A model generated the notes under the pieces. The model did not search any database, was not told the DNA's origin, and saw only the letters and a program-made list of their open reading frames with translations. Shown here piece by piece: positions 43,095-56,332 of a stretch of DNA of 64,000 nucleotides (the stretch's first letter is position 1; each line of letters opens with the position of its first letter). Source of the DNA: Clostridium sp. Ade.TY (GTDB lineage: Bacteria > Bacillota > Clostridia > Clostridiales > Clostridiaceae); NCBI RefSeq assembly GCF_000498355.1, contig NZ_AVSV01000003.1:248001-312000 (forward strand), in the 5' to 3' direction. The position numbers and the translations under genes are program-made.

Positions 43095-44756
43095 ATGAAG
43101 ATATTACTTACAGCTATAAATTCAAAATTCATTCATAGTAATCTAGCTGTTAGATACTTAAAAGCATTTACTAAAGATATGGATGCTGAATGTAAAATAA
43201 GAGAATTCTCTATAAATGATAGGGAAGAGAGGGTATTAGAAGAAATTATAAAAGAGAAGCCGAATGTAGTATGTTTTTCAACTTACATATGGAATGTTGA
43301 GATGGTAAATAGACTTTCAGAACTTATAAAACAAGTTGATTCTAATATAGAAATATTATATGGAGGTCCAGAAGTATCATATGATAGTATGGTAATCTTA
43401 GAAGAATTTTCAGGAGATTACATAATAGAAGGTGAAGGAGAAAAAACTTTTAGAGAATTTGTTGAATATAAACTAAATATGAGAGATATTGAATCTATAA
43501 GAGGTTTATTTTACAAAAGGGACGGGGAAGTTAAATTTAATGGTAGTAGACCACTTATGTCTATGGATGAATTAGTATTTCCATATGAAGAGGATGAAGA
43601 TTTAAATAATAAGATTGTTTATTATGAGGCATCAAGAGGATGTCCATTTAATTGTAAATATTGTTTATCATCAACTATACATGGAGTAAGGTTTCATAAA
43701 ATTGATAGAGTTATAGAAGAGTTAAATTACTTTATAGAAAAGAAAGTTAAATTAGTTAAGTTTGTAGATAGAACATTTAACTGTAATCATAAATTTTCAA
43801 TGGCGATATGGAAGTTTTTAATAGATAGCAATACAGAAACACAATTTCACTTTGAAATATCTGCAGATATATTAAAAGATGAGGAAATTGAATTATTAAG
43901 AGAAGCTCCAGAAGGTAGATTCCAATTTGAAGTTGGAGTACAAACAACAAATGATGAAGTATTATCTAATATAAATAGGTTTGTTAACTTTACAGACATT
44001 AAGGAAAAAGTTGTAGAACTTCTTTCAATAAGAAATATAAAACAACACCTTGATCTTATTGCTGGACTTCCTGGAGAAGATTATGCTTCATTTAGAAGAT
44101 CATTTAATGATGTTCATTCAATAAAACCAGAAGAAATTCAATTAGGATTTTTAAAATTACTTAAAGGTTCTTCAATGAGAGAAGAAAGTGATAAGTATGA
44201 TATGAAATATTCACCATATCCACCTTATGAAATATTAAGTACAAATAAAATAAGTTATTCTGAACTTATGGATTTGAAAAAAGTTGAACATATGGTTGAT
44301 AAATATTATAATAGTCAGAAATTTAATAATATATTGAATTATTTTTATCCTAAATTTAAAGAGCCTTTTGTATTATTTCATGAACTTTCTAAGTTTTATG
44401 ATGAAAAAGGATATTTTAATAGAAGTATAGGAAATAACGAATATTATAAATTTTTCTTAGATTTTAATGAAGAAGTATTAAAGGAAGATAATTTTATCTT
44501 AAGAGAAATAATAAGATATGATTATTTGCTACATAATAAAAGAAGAGGTATACCAGATTATATTAAAAGCAATATAACAAAGGAAGAAGAGAAAAAAATA
44601 AAAGATGAATTAAGAGAAGAGTATTCATTTAGAGATTATAGTGTAGAAAAATTCTATATAGATATAATTAAATTTATTGAAGAGGATAAAATATTAGAGC
44701 TTGAAAATTATGCATTGTTAGATAATGACAAAAATTTTGTTATATTGAATAAATAA
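43095..44756 (+). CDS. B12-binding radical SAM protein (DUF4080 type)
   Basis: The 553-aa enzyme has an N-terminal cobalamin-binding-like domain (about 1-140, LTAINSKFIHSNLAVRYLK, VVCFSTYIWNVEMVNRLSE, YGGPEVSYD), a radical SAM core with C183, C187 and C190 in RGCPFNCKYCLSS, then HLDLIAGLPGEDYASF, and a C-terminal DUF4080-like domain. It probably methylates or rearranges an unknown substrate using a 4Fe-4S cluster and SAM. GAGAGGAAG precedes the ATG. The upstream gene is the degenerate methyltransferase. Confidence 0.88.
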   Translation: MKILLTAINSKFIHSNLAVRYLKAFTKDMDAECKIREFSINDREERVLEEIIKEKPNVVCFSTYIWNVEMVNRLSELIKQVDSNIEILYGGPEVSYDSMVILEEFSGDYIIEGEGEKTFREFVEYKLNMRDIESIRGLFYKRDGEVKFNGSRPLMSMDELVFPYEEDEDLNNKIVYYEASRGCPFNCKYCLSSTIHGVRFHKIDRVIEELNYFIEKKVKLVKFVDRTFNCNHKFSMAIWKFLIDSNTETQFHFEISADILKDEEIELLREAPEGRFQFEVGVQTTNDEVLSNINRFVNFTDIKEKVVELLSIRNIKQHLDLIAGLPGEDYASFRRSFNDVHSIKPEEIQLGFLKLLKGSSMREESDKYDMKYSPYPPYEILSTNKISYSELMDLKKVEHMVDKYYNSQKFNNILNYFYPKFKEPFVLFHELSKFYDEKGYFNRSIGNNEYYKFFLDFNEEVLKEDNFILREIIRYDYLLHNKRRGIPDYIKSNITKEEEKKIKDELREEYSFRDYSVEKFYIDIIKFIEEDKILELENYALLDNDKNFVILNK

Positions 44757-44862
44757 TTAATATATAGTTAATATAAAGTGTAGAAAATGTATACATATTA
44801 AACTACAGTTTAAAAAATTAACATGGAATTAATATTTATATGGACAAATATCAATAAATTTA

Positions 44863-44890
44863 TTGAAATTATCCTCAAAAAGTGTATAAT
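44863..44890 (+). promoter_or_regulatory. Sigma-A promoter of the V-ATPase operon
   Basis: TTGAAA (44863-44868), 16-base spacer, TATAAT (44885-44890). Confidence 0.7.
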
Positions 44891-44976
44891 TAAAAATATG
44901 AATAAAAAGTAATTAATACTATATAAAGTATTAATTCATATATTATTACACATTTAAGTGCAAAGGTGGTGAGATT

Positions 44977-45289
44977 TTGGCATTAGAAGCAATTAAAGAG
45001 ATTAAAAGAGTAGAAGCAGAAGCGGAAGCATTAATAAAGTCTGCAAACGCCGAAGCAAAAGATATCGTTCAAAAAGCTACCGTTGAAGCTACTGAAAATT
45101 ATAATAGAGTTTTAGAAGGTGCTAAGGACAAGTGCAATAGTATAATGAATGATGCTGTTGAAGCAGGCAATAAAGAAGCTGAACCTATATTAAATAAGGG
45201 AAAGCAAGAAGCCAAAGATATCTATGACATTAAAGAAGATAAAAAAAATAATGCTGTAAAATTAGTGATTGAGAGGATTGTGAAGATTC

Positions 45290-45303
<14 letters not shown>
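44977..45303 (+). CDS. ntpF: V-type ATPase subunit G/H (peripheral stalk)
   Basis: The 108-aa, entirely helical and highly charged protein (EAIKEIKRVEAEAEALIKSA) is the small peripheral-stalk subunit, named NtpF in Enterococcus hirae and AhaH in archaea. It forms a right-handed coiled coil with subunit E. TTG start at 44977 follows GGTGGTGAG. It overlaps the start of subunit I by 14 bases, a sign of translational coupling. It opens the operon in the order F-I-K-E-C-G-A-B-D. Confidence 0.9.
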
Positions 45304-47741
<2,438 letters not shown>

Positions 47742-47759
47742 TATTGAGGAAGTGAAGTT

Positions 47760-48356
47760 ATGTCAGACGTAAAAAATCTTACTTCTAAAATCTTAAAGGA
47801 TGCGGAAGAGAGAAAGGAAAGTATTCTTAATGCTGCAAATGAAGAAAGAGCAAAAATAATTGCTAAAAAAGAAAGTGCAGCTAAAGTAGAAGAGGCTTCT
47901 ATGCTAGAAAAGGCAAAAATTGAAGCAAAAACAAGACAAGAAAGAATAGTTTCAGGTGCAGAGCTTAAAGCAAGAAATGAAAAGCTAAAAGCTAAACAAG
48001 AAGTTATAGATTCAGTTTTTGAAAAAAGTATAGATGAATTATGTAAAATGTCAGATGAAGATTTAAAAAGCTTCATAAAAAATATGATAGTTAACTCAGA
48101 TATTGCTGGGGATGAGAATATTATATTAAATGAAAAAGGTAAATCAGTTCTAGATAATTCACTACTTGGAGAAATAAATAGTGAATTAAAAGGAAAAGGT
48201 AAAAAGGGAGAACTTAAAATCAGTGATGAATTAAGAACTTTCAGAGGTGGATTTATCTTAGAAAAGGATGGCATAGAAATAAATAATACTTTCGAAGATT
48301 TAGTAAACTCATCAAGAGATGATTTAGAATTCGAAGTAGCTCAAGTTTTATTTTAA
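47760..48356 (+). CDS. ntpE: V-type ATPase subunit E (peripheral stalk)
   Basis: The 198-aa protein has a long, charged N-terminal helix (about 1-95) that pairs with the G/H subunit and a C-terminal globular domain (about 100-198, KGKSVLDNSLLGEINSELKG and FRGGFILEKDGIEINNTFED) that binds the top of the A3B3 head. GAGGAAGTGAAGTT precedes the ATG. It lies 18 bases after ntpK. Confidence 0.93.
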   Translation: MSDVKNLTSKILKDAEERKESILNAANEERAKIIAKKESAAKVEEASMLEKAKIEAKTRQERIVSGAELKARNEKLKAKQEVIDSVFEKSIDELCKMSDEDLKSFIKNMIVNSDIAGDENIILNEKGKSVLDNSLLGEINSELKGKGKKGELKISDELRTFRGGFILEKDGIEINNTFEDLVNSSRDDLEFEVAQVLF

Positions 48357-48372
48357 TTAAGGAGGAAAAAGA

Positions 48373-49374
48373 ATGAATTCAATGGAATTTACTCAAGTTA
48401 TACCAAGACTTAGAGTATTAGAAACAAGACTCCTTGATAAAGCGAAAATCGATAGAATGATTGATGGAGATTCTGCAAATGAAGCACTTAAAGTGCTTCA
48501 AGAATCTGAGTATGCCAATGTTATGACAGGTGTTAAAAGAGCGGAAGATTATGAAATAATACTATCAAAAGAACTTAAGAGAGTTTATGAGCTTATGTAT
48601 GATGCATCACCATCAAAAGCTTTAATAGATTTAATGAGTATAAAGTATGATTATCATAATATAAAAGTTCTTTTAAAAGGAATGTTCCTTCAAAAAGATT
48701 TTAGTGAAATGTTAATATCAGTTGGTAAAATTGATATTCACACATTAAAACAAAGTGTAAATAATAACAGTTTAGGAGAACTTCCAAAAGTTATGAGAGA
48801 AGCTATAGAAAAAGCTAAAGAAACTTTTGAAGCAAATAAAGATCCACAAGAAATTGATATTATTTTAGATAATGCTATGTTTGCTGAAATGAAGGATATT
48901 GCTAAAGAATTAAATGATATGTTTGTTGATAAATATGTTAAAGCTTTAATAGATTTAACTAACATAAAAACTTTATTAAGAGTTAAGAAGCAAAACAAAA
49001 ATAGAGATTTCTTACAAGAAGTTATAATTACTGGTGGAGCTATTGATAAAGATACAATAGTAGGATTTTTAAATGATGCACCAGAGAACATATCAAATAA
49101 GTTATCTTTCACTGATTATAGTGAACTTATAAGATTTGGAATTGAAGATTATACGAAGACTGGTTCAGCAAGTCTTTTAGAAAAATTAATTGATAACTAC
49201 ATTATGAATATGATGAAAGAAGCTAAATTCATACCTTTTGGTGTGGAACCAGTATTAGCTTATATATATGCAAAAGAAACAGAAATAAAAGTAGTTAGAA
49301 TTATAATGGTTGGTAAACTCAATAATATCTCAGGGGAAGTAATTAGAGAAAGGCTGCGTGATATTTATGTATAA
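48373..49374 (+). CDS. ntpC: V-type ATPase subunit C (d-like, central rotor cap)
   Basis: The 333-aa, all-helical protein is the funnel-shaped subunit that joins the central shaft to the membrane ring. It begins [20 protein letters not shown], has [17 protein letters not shown] and ends with [20 protein letters not shown], all typical. AAGGAGGAAAAAGA precedes the ATG. Its end overlaps the next gene by 8 bases. Confidence 0.93.
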   Translation: MNSMEFTQVIPRLRVLETRLLDKAKIDRMIDGDSANEALKVLQESEYANVMTGVKRAEDYEIILSKELKRVYELMYDASPSKALIDLMSIKYDYHNIKVLLKGMFLQKDFSEMLISVGKIDIHTLKQSVNNNSLGELPKVMREAIEKAKETFEANKDPQEIDIILDNAMFAEMKDIAKELNDMFVDKYVKALIDLTNIKTLLRVKKQNKNRDFLQEVIITGGAIDKDTIVGFLNDAPENISNKLSFTDYSELIRFGIEDYTKTGSASLLEKLIDNYIMNMMKEAKFIPFGVEPVLAYIYAKETEIKVVRIIMVGKLNNISGEVIRERLRDIYV

Positions 49375-49678
49375 AAAGATCGGTGTAGTTGGAGACAAAG
49401 ATTCAGTTTTAGCATTTAAAGCTTTAGGTATCGATGTATTTCCAGTTGTTGAATCTGATGAAGCAAGAAAAACTATAGATAGATTAGCTATGCAAGATTA
49501 CGCAGTTATCTTTGTAACAGAGCAAGTTGCAAAAGAAATAGAAGAAACTATTGAAAGATACAATAGGGCAACACTTCCAGCTGTAATATTAATTCCAAGC
49601 AATCAAGGATCATTAAATATAGGAATGCAAAGAATTAGCGATAATGTAGAAAAAGCTGTTGGCGTTAATATCTTATAG
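49367..49678 (+). CDS. ntpG: V-type ATPase subunit F (central shaft)
   Basis: The 103-aa alpha/beta protein is the small central-shaft subunit (NtpG in E. hirae). [35 protein letters not shown] and [20 protein letters not shown] follow the family. ATG at 49367 is preferred; an in-frame GTG at 49358 would add three residues, and neither has a perfect binding site because the gene overlaps ntpC and is probably translated by coupling. Confidence 0.9.
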   Translation: MYKKIGVVGDKDSVLAFKALGIDVFPVVESDEARKTIDRLAMQDYAVIFVTEQVAKEIEETIERYNRATLPAVILIPSNQGSLNIGMQRISDNVEKAVGVNIL

Positions 49679-49696
49679 GAAGGTAGGTTTTGTAAG

Positions 49697-51475
49697 GTGA
49701 AGACCGGAAAAATAATCAAAGTTTCAGGACCTTTAGTAGTTGCTGAAGGTATGGATGAAGCTAATATATTTGACGTATGTAAAGTTGGAGAAAAAGGTCT
49801 TATCGGCGAAATCATAGAAATGAGAGGCGATAAGGCATCTATACAGGTATATGAAGAAACTTCAGGAATAGGACCTGGAGACCCAGTTGTTACAACTGGA
49901 GAGCCACTAAGTGTTGAACTTGGACCAGGACTTATTGAAGCTATGTTTGATGGAATTCAAAGACCTCTTGATGCTTTCATGAAGGCAGCGGGTTCAGATT
50001 TCCTAACAAAAGGGGTTTCAGTTAAATCATTAGATAGAGAAAAAACTTGGGAATTTAATCCTATAGTTAAAGTTGGAGATGAAGTATCAGCTGGAGATGT
50101 TATAGGAACAGTTCAAGAAACAGCAGTAGTACTTCATAAGATAATGGTTCCTTTTGGAGTAGAAGGTAAAGTAAAAGATATAAAATCAGGAAACTTTACT
50201 GTTGAAGATATAGTTTGCGTTGTTGAAACTAAAGATGGAGACAAAGAAGTTAAAATGATGCAAAAATGGCCAGTAAGAAAGGGAAGACCTTATGCAAATA
50301 AGTTAAACCCAGTTGCGCCACTTACTACAGGACAAAGAGTTATAGATACATTCTTCCCAGTTGTTAAAGGTGGAGCTGCAGCAGTTCCAGGTCCATTCGG
50401 AGCTGGTAAAACAGTTGTTCAACACCAAGTTGCTAAATGGGGAGATGCTGAAATAGTTGTTTACGTTGGATGTGGAGAACGTGGAAATGAAATGACAGAC
50501 GTTCTTAATGAGTTCCCAGAACTTAAAGATCCAAAAACAGGTCAAAGCTTAATGAAGAGAACAGTTCTTATAGCTAATACATCAAATATGCCAGTTGCTG
50601 CTAGAGAAGCATCAATATATACTGGTATTACAATAGCTGAATATTTCAGAGATATGGGATACTCAGTAGCTATCATGGCTGACTCAACATCAAGATGGGC
50701 AGAAGCATTAAGAGAAATGTCAGGAAGACTTGAAGAAATGCCAGGTGATGAAGGTTACCCAGCATATCTTGGATCAAGACTTGCAGATTACTATGAAAGA
50801 GCTGGTAAGGTTGTATGTCTTGGAAAAGATGGAAGAGAAGGAGCGGTTACAGCAATCGGTGCAGTATCACCTCCAGGAGGAGATATTTCAGAGCCAGTTA
50901 CTCAATCAACTCTAAGAATTGTTAAAGTTTTCTGGGGATTAGATGCTCAACTTGCTTATCAAAGACACTTCCCATCAATTAACTGGTTAAATTCATATTC
51001 ATTATATGCAGATAGAATTGGTGAATGGATGGATGAAGAGGTTGCATCAGATTGGTCAGAACTTAGAGTAGAAGCTATGGCTTTACTTCAAGAAGAAGCA
51101 AACCTTCAAGAAATCGTAAGACTTGTTGGTATAGATGCACTTTCAGAAGGAGATAGATTAAAACTTGAAATTGCTAAGTCAATAAGAGAAGATTATCTTC
51201 AACAAAATGCTTTCCATGAAGTTGATACATATACTTCATTAAATAAGCAACACAAAATGTTAAAACTTATACTTCAATTCAAACATGAAGCAGATAGAGC
51301 TTTAGAAAATGGAGTATACTTAGATAAAATATTAGGTATGAGTGAAATCAGAGATAGAATAGCTAGAGCTAAGTACATCTCAGAAGAAGATATAGCAAAG
51401 ATTGATCAAATCGGAGTAGATTTAACATCTGAAATGAACAAACTTATCAGCGAAGGAGGGGTTCTAAATGCCTAA
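49697..51475 (+). CDS. ntpA: V-type ATPase subunit A (catalytic)
   Basis: The 592-aa catalytic subunit has a P-loop [10 protein letters not shown] (about 232-241), the long non-homologous insert typical of V-type A subunits (about 110-190), the catalytic acidic segment [18 protein letters not shown] and [20 protein letters not shown] with the DELSEED-like neighbours. GTG start at 49697 follows GGAAGGTAGG. It overlaps ntpB by 8 bases. Confidence 0.97.
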   Translation: MKTGKIIKVSGPLVVAEGMDEANIFDVCKVGEKGLIGEIIEMRGDKASIQVYEETSGIGPGDPVVTTGEPLSVELGPGLIEAMFDGIQRPLDAFMKAAGSDFLTKGVSVKSLDREKTWEFNPIVKVGDEVSAGDVIGTVQETAVVLHKIMVPFGVEGKVKDIKSGNFTVEDIVCVVETKDGDKEVKMMQKWPVRKGRPYANKLNPVAPLTTGQRVIDTFFPVVKGGAAAVPGPFGAGKTVVQHQVAKWGDAEIVVYVGCGERGNEMTDVLNEFPELKDPKTGQSLMKRTVLIANTSNMPVAAREASIYTGITIAEYFRDMGYSVAIMADSTSRWAEALREMSGRLEEMPGDEGYPAYLGSRLADYYERAGKVVCLGKDGREGAVTAIGAVSPPGGDISEPVTQSTLRIVKVFWGLDAQLAYQRHFPSINWLNSYSLYADRIGEWMDEEVASDWSELRVEAMALLQEEANLQEIVRLVGIDALSEGDRLKLEIAKSIREDYLQQNAFHEVDTYTSLNKQHKMLKLILQFKHEADRALENGVYLDKILGMSEIRDRIARAKYISEEDIAKIDQIGVDLTSEMNKLISEGGVLNA

Positions 51476-52847
51476 AGAATATAGAACAGTTACTGAAGTA
51501 GTAGGACCTTTAATGGCTGTTGAAGGTGTTGAAGGAGTTAAATACGACGAATTAGTTGAAATAGAATTACAAAATGGAGAAAAGAGAAGAGGTAAAGTAC
51601 TAGAAGTTAATGGTTCAAAAGCTATGGTGCAAATCTTCGAAGGTTCTTCAGGAATTAACTTAAAAGGAACTAAAGCAAAATTCTTAGGAAGACCACTTGA
51701 ACTTGGTGTTTCAGAAGATATGCTTGGAAGAGTCTTTGATGGTATGGGAAGACCAATAGATAATGGTCCAAAGATAATACCAGAAAAAAGACTTGATATA
51801 AATGGAGAAGCTATAAATCCAGTTGCTAGAGATTATCCATCAGAATTTATTCAAACAGGAATATCAGCAATAGATGGACTTAACACTCTTGTTAGAGGAC
51901 AAAAGCTTCCAGTTTTCTCAGGATCAGGACTTCCACATGCAGAACTTGCAGCACAAATTGCAAGACAAGCGAAAGTTTTAAATTCTGATTCAAAATTTGC
52001 TGTTGTATTCGCAGCTATAGGTATAACATTCGAAGAAGCTCAATTCTTCGTTGATGAATTTAAGAAAACAGGAGCTATAGATAGATCAGTTCTATTTATG
52101 AACTTAGCTTCTGACCCAGCTATCGAAAGAATAGCTACTCCAAGAATGGCTCTTACTACTGCTGAATATTTAGCATATGAAAAAGGAATGCACGTTCTTG
52201 TAATAATGACAGATATAACAAACTATGCAGAAGCTCTAAGAGAAGTTTCAGCTGCTAGAAAAGAAGTTCCAGGAAGAAGAGGATATCCAGGATACTTATA
52301 TACTGACCTTTCTACATTATATGAAAGAGCAGGAAGACTTAGAGGAAAAGAAGGTTCAATTACTCAAATTCCAATACTTACAATGCCTGAAGATGATAAA
52401 ACACATCCAATTCCAGACTTAACTGGATATATAACAGAAGGACAAATAATACTTTCAAGAGAACTTTATAAAAAAGGTATTATGCCTCCAATAGATGTAT
52501 TGCCATCACTTTCAAGACTTAAAGATAAAGGTATCGGTAAAGGAAAAACTAGAGAAGATCACGCAGATACAATGAACCAATTATTCTCAGCATATGCTCA
52601 AGGTAAGCAAGCAAAAGAATTATCAGCAATCTTAGGAGAATCAGCTCTTTCAGATACTGATAAAGCATTTGCTAAATTTGCAGAAGCTTTTGAAAATGAA
52701 TATGTTTCACAAGGCTTCACTACAAATAGAACTATAACTGAAACTCTAGATTTAGGATGGAAGCTACTAGCATTACTTCCTAGAACTGAGCTTAAGAGAA
52801 TTAGAGATGAATACCTTGAAAAATATATGCCAAGAGAGGAAGAATAG
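51468..52847 (+). CDS. ntpB: V-type ATPase subunit B (regulatory nucleotide-binding)
   Basis: The 459-aa subunit alternates with A in the head. It lacks a classical P-loop ([19 protein letters not shown] in its place), as expected for [21 protein letters not shown] and [20 protein letters not shown] are family segments. The start codon overlaps the end of ntpA (ATGCCTAA), with GAAGGAGG just upstream. Confidence 0.97.
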   Translation: MPKEYRTVTEVVGPLMAVEGVEGVKYDELVEIELQNGEKRRGKVLEVNGSKAMVQIFEGSSGINLKGTKAKFLGRPLELGVSEDMLGRVFDGMGRPIDNGPKIIPEKRLDINGEAINPVARDYPSEFIQTGISAIDGLNTLVRGQKLPVFSGSGLPHAELAAQIARQAKVLNSDSKFAVVFAAIGITFEEAQFFVDEFKKTGAIDRSVLFMNLASDPAIERIATPRMALTTAEYLAYEKGMHVLVIMTDITNYAEALREVSAARKEVPGRRGYPGYLYTDLSTLYERAGRLRGKEGSITQIPILTMPEDDKTHPIPDLTGYITEGQIILSRELYKKGIMPPIDVLPSLSRLKDKGIGKGKTREDHADTMNQLFSAYAQGKQAKELSAILGESALSDTDKAFAKFAEAFENEYVSQGFTTNRTITETLDLGWKLLALLPRTELKRIRDEYLEKYMPREEE

Positions 52848-52850
52848 GCT

Positions 52851-53492
52851 ATGGCTAGATTAAATGTGAATCCTACTAGAATGGAACTCACAAAGCTGAA
52901 GAAGAGATTAACTACAGCTACTAGAGGTCATAAGCTTTTAAAAGATAAGCAAGATGAGTTAATGAGACAATTCATTAATCTTGTTAAATATAACAATACT
53001 TTAAGAAAAGAAGTTGAAGGTGAACTTGAAGGTTCATTAAAGGATTTTGTTATGGCTAGAGCTGTAATGAGTTCAGAATTCTTAGAGGAAGCAATTGCTT
53101 ATCCAAAAGAAAGCATCTCAGTAGACGTTGGAAACAAAAACATAATGAGTGTTAATGTTCCAGTTATGAACTTTAAAAGACAGCTTGAAGGAGATGAAGG
53201 TAGTATCTTCCCATATGGATTTGCGAACACATCATCAGAACTTGATGATGCTATAACAAAGCTTTATGGAATATTACCAAAGCTTTTAGAATTAGCAGAA
53301 GTAGAAAAGTCATGTCAACTTATGGCGGATGAAATAGAGAAAACAAGAAGAAGAGTTAATGCTCTTGAATATATGACAATTCCTCAGCTTCAAGAAACTA
53401 TCAAGTATATAAGAATGAAACTTGATGAAAATGAAAGAAGTGCTTTAACAAGACTTATGAAAGTTAAGAGCATGATAGAGCAAAGAGGATAA
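52851..53492 (+). CDS. ntpD: V-type ATPase subunit D (central shaft)
   Basis: The 213-aa subunit is a long antiparallel coiled coil that rotates inside the A3B3 head. The N-terminal helix ([20 protein letters not shown]) and the C-terminal helix ([20 protein letters not shown]) match the family. The start lies 3 bases after the ntpB stop. This is the last gene of the operon; no ntpJ K+-transport gene follows, unlike in E. hirae. Confidence 0.95.
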   Translation: MARLNVNPTRMELTKLKKRLTTATRGHKLLKDKQDELMRQFINLVKYNNTLRKEVEGELEGSLKDFVMARAVMSSEFLEEAIAYPKESISVDVGNKNIMSVNVPVMNFKRQLEGDEGSIFPYGFANTSSELDDAITKLYGILPKLLELAEVEKSCQLMADEIEKTRRRVNALEYMTIPQLQETIKYIRMKLDENERSALTRLMKVKSMIEQRG

Positions 53493-53502
53493 GTTAAATT
53501 TA

Positions 53503-53530
53503 TTACACCTTAGAATATTCTAAGGTGTAA
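53503..53530 (+). terminator. Terminator of the V-ATPase operon
   Basis: TTACACCTTAGAAT and its exact complement form a 28-base palindrome; the T tail (TTATTTATT) is moderate. Confidence 0.82.
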
Positions 53531-53637
53531 TTATTTATTAAAGTTAGGATTTTACAATTTAATATAACTATATTATGAAATTATTGGGTGATATTCCTTG
53601 AAAACCTTACAACAAAATTAATTTTGAATCAATACAA

Positions 53638-53666
53638 TTGATAATATAGTATATTAATAGTATAAT
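53638..53666 (+). promoter_or_regulatory. Sigma-A promoter of the tagO/wecA-like gene
   Basis: TTGATA (53638-53643), 17-base spacer, TATAAT (53661-53666). Confidence 0.75.
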
Positions 53667-53732
53667 TCTTATTAGGTTATAAATTCATATATAAGAGTTT
53701 ATAGTCTAACGAGATTTAGGAGAATGAAAAAA

Positions 53733-54689
53733 ATGAATTATTTTATAGAATTTATAGTTTCATTTCTAATAGTAGCTATACTTATGCCATTAATAATGAA
53801 GCTATCACATAAAATAGGTTTTACAGATAAGCCAACAAAAAGAAAGAAACATAAAAAGGTAACACCTCTTTGTGGTGGACTTACTATGTTTATAGGATTT
53901 TTTGTAGTTTATTATTTTATAGCTAATAGATTTGAAAGTACTCATGGAATATGGGTATTTTTAGCGTCATTTCTTATATTAGTTATAGGGCTAGTAGATG
54001 ATTATTATAAATCAGTAGGAAAAGAATTTCCAATATTACCTAGACTTATAATACAAATACTGGCGGCAATAATAGTCTTTAATGCAGGTATAGCATTTAA
54101 AGGTTTTACAAATCCATTTACAGGTGTATATGTTGAATTGAATACTTTTTTACAATTTGTTTTAAGTATAACTTGGATATTCGGTGTTACAACAGTTATA
54201 AACTGGTCAGATGGTATGGATGGACTTGCAGGAGGAATATCATTAGTTTCTTCAGCTACATTTTTTGTTGCAGCAATAATATTATCACAAGAATATTCAG
54301 CAAGTATATCAATAACATTAGCTGGGGCAATAGCAGGATTTTTAATTTATAATAGATATCCGGCAAAGGTATTTATGGGAGACTCTGGAGCAAATTTTTT
54401 AGGATTTATATTAAGTATTATAGCCTTAGATGGGGCGTTTAAACAAGCTACAGTATTAAGTCTTTTATTACCTATATTAGCGTTAGCAGTGCCTATATTT
54501 GATAATTTATTTGTAATATTTAAAAGGTTTAATGAAGGTAAGCCAGTATATCAAGCTGATAGAAGTCAAATGCATTTTAGATTAGAAGAAAAAGGCTTAA
54601 CAAAACCACAAATAGTGCATTTTATTGTAGGAATAAGCATAGTTTGTTCATTCTTATCAATAATATTATTATTTTATAATCATCCATAG
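53733..54689 (+). CDS. tagO: Undecaprenyl-phosphate GlcNAc-1-phosphate transferase (TagO/WecA type)
   Basis: The 318-aa membrane enzyme of the MraY/WecA family has about ten helices. The active-site motifs are LVDDYYKSVGKEFPILPR (metal-binding DD), NWSDGMDGLAGGI and FMGDSGANFLGF (DxGxxxL), then the cytoplasmic loop DRSQMHFRLEEKG with the HIHH-like sequence replaced by QMHFRL. It starts lipid-linked wall polymer synthesis. ATG at 53733 follows AGGAG by 10 bases; the ATG at 53724 is only one base from that site. Confidence 0.88.
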   Translation: MNYFIEFIVSFLIVAILMPLIMKLSHKIGFTDKPTKRKKHKKVTPLCGGLTMFIGFFVVYYFIANRFESTHGIWVFLASFLILVIGLVDDYYKSVGKEFPILPRLIIQILAAIIVFNAGIAFKGFTNPFTGVYVELNTFLQFVLSITWIFGVTTVINWSDGMDGLAGGISLVSSATFFVAAIILSQEYSASISITLAGAIAGFLIYNRYPAKVFMGDSGANFLGFILSIIALDGAFKQATVLSLLLPILALAVPIFDNLFVIFKRFNEGKPVYQADRSQMHFRLEEKGLTKPQIVHFIVGISIVCSFLSIILLFYNHP

Positions 54690-54696
54690 AAGTTAT

Positions 54697-54728
54697 AAGC
54701 ATTACTTTAAAGTAGTGCTTTTATTTTT
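54697..54728 (+). terminator. Terminator after tagO
   Basis: AAGCATTACTTT (54697-54708) pairs with AAAGTAGTGCTT (54709-54720), one G-U pair, followed by TTATTTTTAT. Confidence 0.85.
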
Positions 54729-54781
54729 ATATTATAAAATATATAATATAAATTAAAAATATAATTTAGGGGCTGATTATA

Positions 54782-55324
54782 ATGTATAAAGGAAAGAAAG
54801 TATTACTTAGAGCATATAAAGAGGAAGATATCGAAAAGGTTTTAGAATTTGTAAATGATTCAGAAGTAAAAAGCTTTTTGGATTTAAACATACCATTTCC
54901 TATAAATAAATGGAATGAGGAAAGATGGATAAAGAAGATTAGAGAGCAAAATGATTTAACTTATGATTTTGCAATAGAAGAAATAGATAGTGGCAAATGT
55001 ATAGGTGGTTGTAGTATAAATTCAGTTAATATAAAAAATAGAAATTGTACTATTGGAATAATGATAGGAGACAAAGATTATTGGGGCAAAGGATATGGAT
55101 ATGATGCACTTTCTATATTAATTAAATTTATATTTGAAGAATGTAATATTGAAAAAATAAAGCTTGGAGTTTTTTCATTTAATGAAAGAGCAAGAAATTG
55201 TTATAAAAAGTTAGGCTTTAAAGAAGAAGGAATACTTAAAAAAGAGATATATAGATATGGTAAGTATTATGATGAAATAGTTATGGCAATATTTAAAGAA
55301 GATTATTTAAATGAAAATAAATAG
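54782..55324 (+). CDS. GNAT-family N-acetyltransferase (RimJ/RimL-like)
   Basis: The 180-aa protein has the acetyl-CoA binding signature GDKDYWGKGYGYDALSILI (motif A, about 96-115) and the downstream FSFNERARNCYKKLGFKEEG (motif B) of RimJ/RimL-type enzymes, which acetylate N-terminal amines of proteins or small-molecule amines. The start IGCSIN-type strands before motif A fit. TTAGGGGCTGATTATA precedes the ATG. The homocysteine methyltransferase follows 20 bases after the stop. Confidence 0.88.
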   Translation: MYKGKKVLLRAYKEEDIEKVLEFVNDSEVKSFLDLNIPFPINKWNEERWIKKIREQNDLTYDFAIEEIDSGKCIGGCSINSVNIKNRNCTIGIMIGDKDYWGKGYGYDALSILIKFIFEECNIEKIKLGVFSFNERARNCYKKLGFKEEGILKKEIYRYGKYYDEIVMAIFKEDYLNENK

Positions 55325-55344
55325 TTTGAAAAGGAGATTATATA

Positions 55345-56208
55345 TTGAATGTAATTAATAATTTTGAAAATAATATAGTGATATTAGATGGGGCTATGGG
55401 AACTATGCTTCAAGATGTTGGGCTTAAAATTTGTAAAAATCCAGAAGATTATAATATTACTAATAAAGATAAAATAGAAAAAATTCATAAACTGTATGTT
55501 GATGCAGGTTCAAATATAATACTTACAAATACTTTTGGAGCAAATGATGTAAGATTAGAAACAAGTTCTTTTAATGTTTATGAAATTGTTAAAAGTGCTG
55601 TTGAAGTAGCAAAAAAAGCTACTTATGGAACTGATTGTTTGGTAGCACTTGATATAGGCCCTTTAGGTAAATTTATAAAGCCAAAGGGAGATATAGAATA
55701 TAAAGATGCTGTAGAGATATTTAAAAAGCAAATCAAAGTAGGAGTAGATCAAGGTGTAGATTTAATAATGATTGAAACTATGATGGATTTAGAAGAAATG
55801 AAAGCAGCTATAATTGCAGCAAAGGAAATTACGAATAAGCCTATATTTGCAACTATGACTTTTAATAATGATTTAAAAACAATTTTTGGATATACGATTA
55901 ATGATATGGTTAATGAATTAGAAAAATTAGGTGTTAATGCCTTAGGGTTTAATTGTTCAACAGGACCTAAAGATATGGTAGAGCTTGTAAAAAGAGCAAG
56001 AAGTATTACTAAATTACCAATAGTAGCTATGCCAAATATAGGAAAACCAAAAGTTGTAGAAGATAAATTAGTATATGATATAACAAAAGAAGAGTTCTTA
56101 AAATATATAAAAGATATAGTTAAAAGTGGTGCAAATATAGTTGGTGGTTGTTGTGGAACAACTCCTGAATTTATAAGTGAATTATATAAAAACCTTAATA
56201 AAAAATAA
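55345..56208 (+). CDS. Homocysteine S-methyltransferase family protein
   Basis: The 287-aa protein is the zinc-dependent homocysteine-binding barrel, like the N-terminal domain of MetH. It has ILDGAMGTMLQ at the start, and the zinc cysteines in NCSTGP (C205 region) and GGCCGTTPEF (about 270-279). It transfers a methyl group to homocysteine to make methionine, or serves a related betaine/S-methylmethionine pathway. TTG start at 55345 follows AAGGAG. The terminator overlaps its stop codon. Confidence 0.88.
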   Translation: MNVINNFENNIVILDGAMGTMLQDVGLKICKNPEDYNITNKDKIEKIHKLYVDAGSNIILTNTFGANDVRLETSSFNVYEIVKSAVEVAKKATYGTDCLVALDIGPLGKFIKPKGDIEYKDAVEIFKKQIKVGVDQGVDLIMIETMMDLEEMKAAIIAAKEITNKPIFATMTFNNDLKTIFGYTINDMVNELEKLGVNALGFNCSTGPKDMVELVKRARSITKLPIVAMPNIGKPKVVEDKLVYDITKEEFLKYIKDIVKSGANIVGGCCGTTPEFISELYKNLNKK

Positions 56209-56238
56209 AGATATCCTTAAGGATATCTTTGTTTTTTT
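56207..56238 (+). terminator. Terminator after the homocysteine methyltransferase gene
   Basis: AAAGATATCCTT and its exact complement (56207-56230), followed by GTTTTTTT. The 5' arm overlaps the stop codon. Confidence 0.9.
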
Positions 56239-56332
56239 AAACAAAAGTGAAATATATAAATTTAATCTTTACATTATTTATCTTATATGTTTAAGTTAAA
56301 TTACTTAGTATTTAATTTTAGGAGATTTTACG

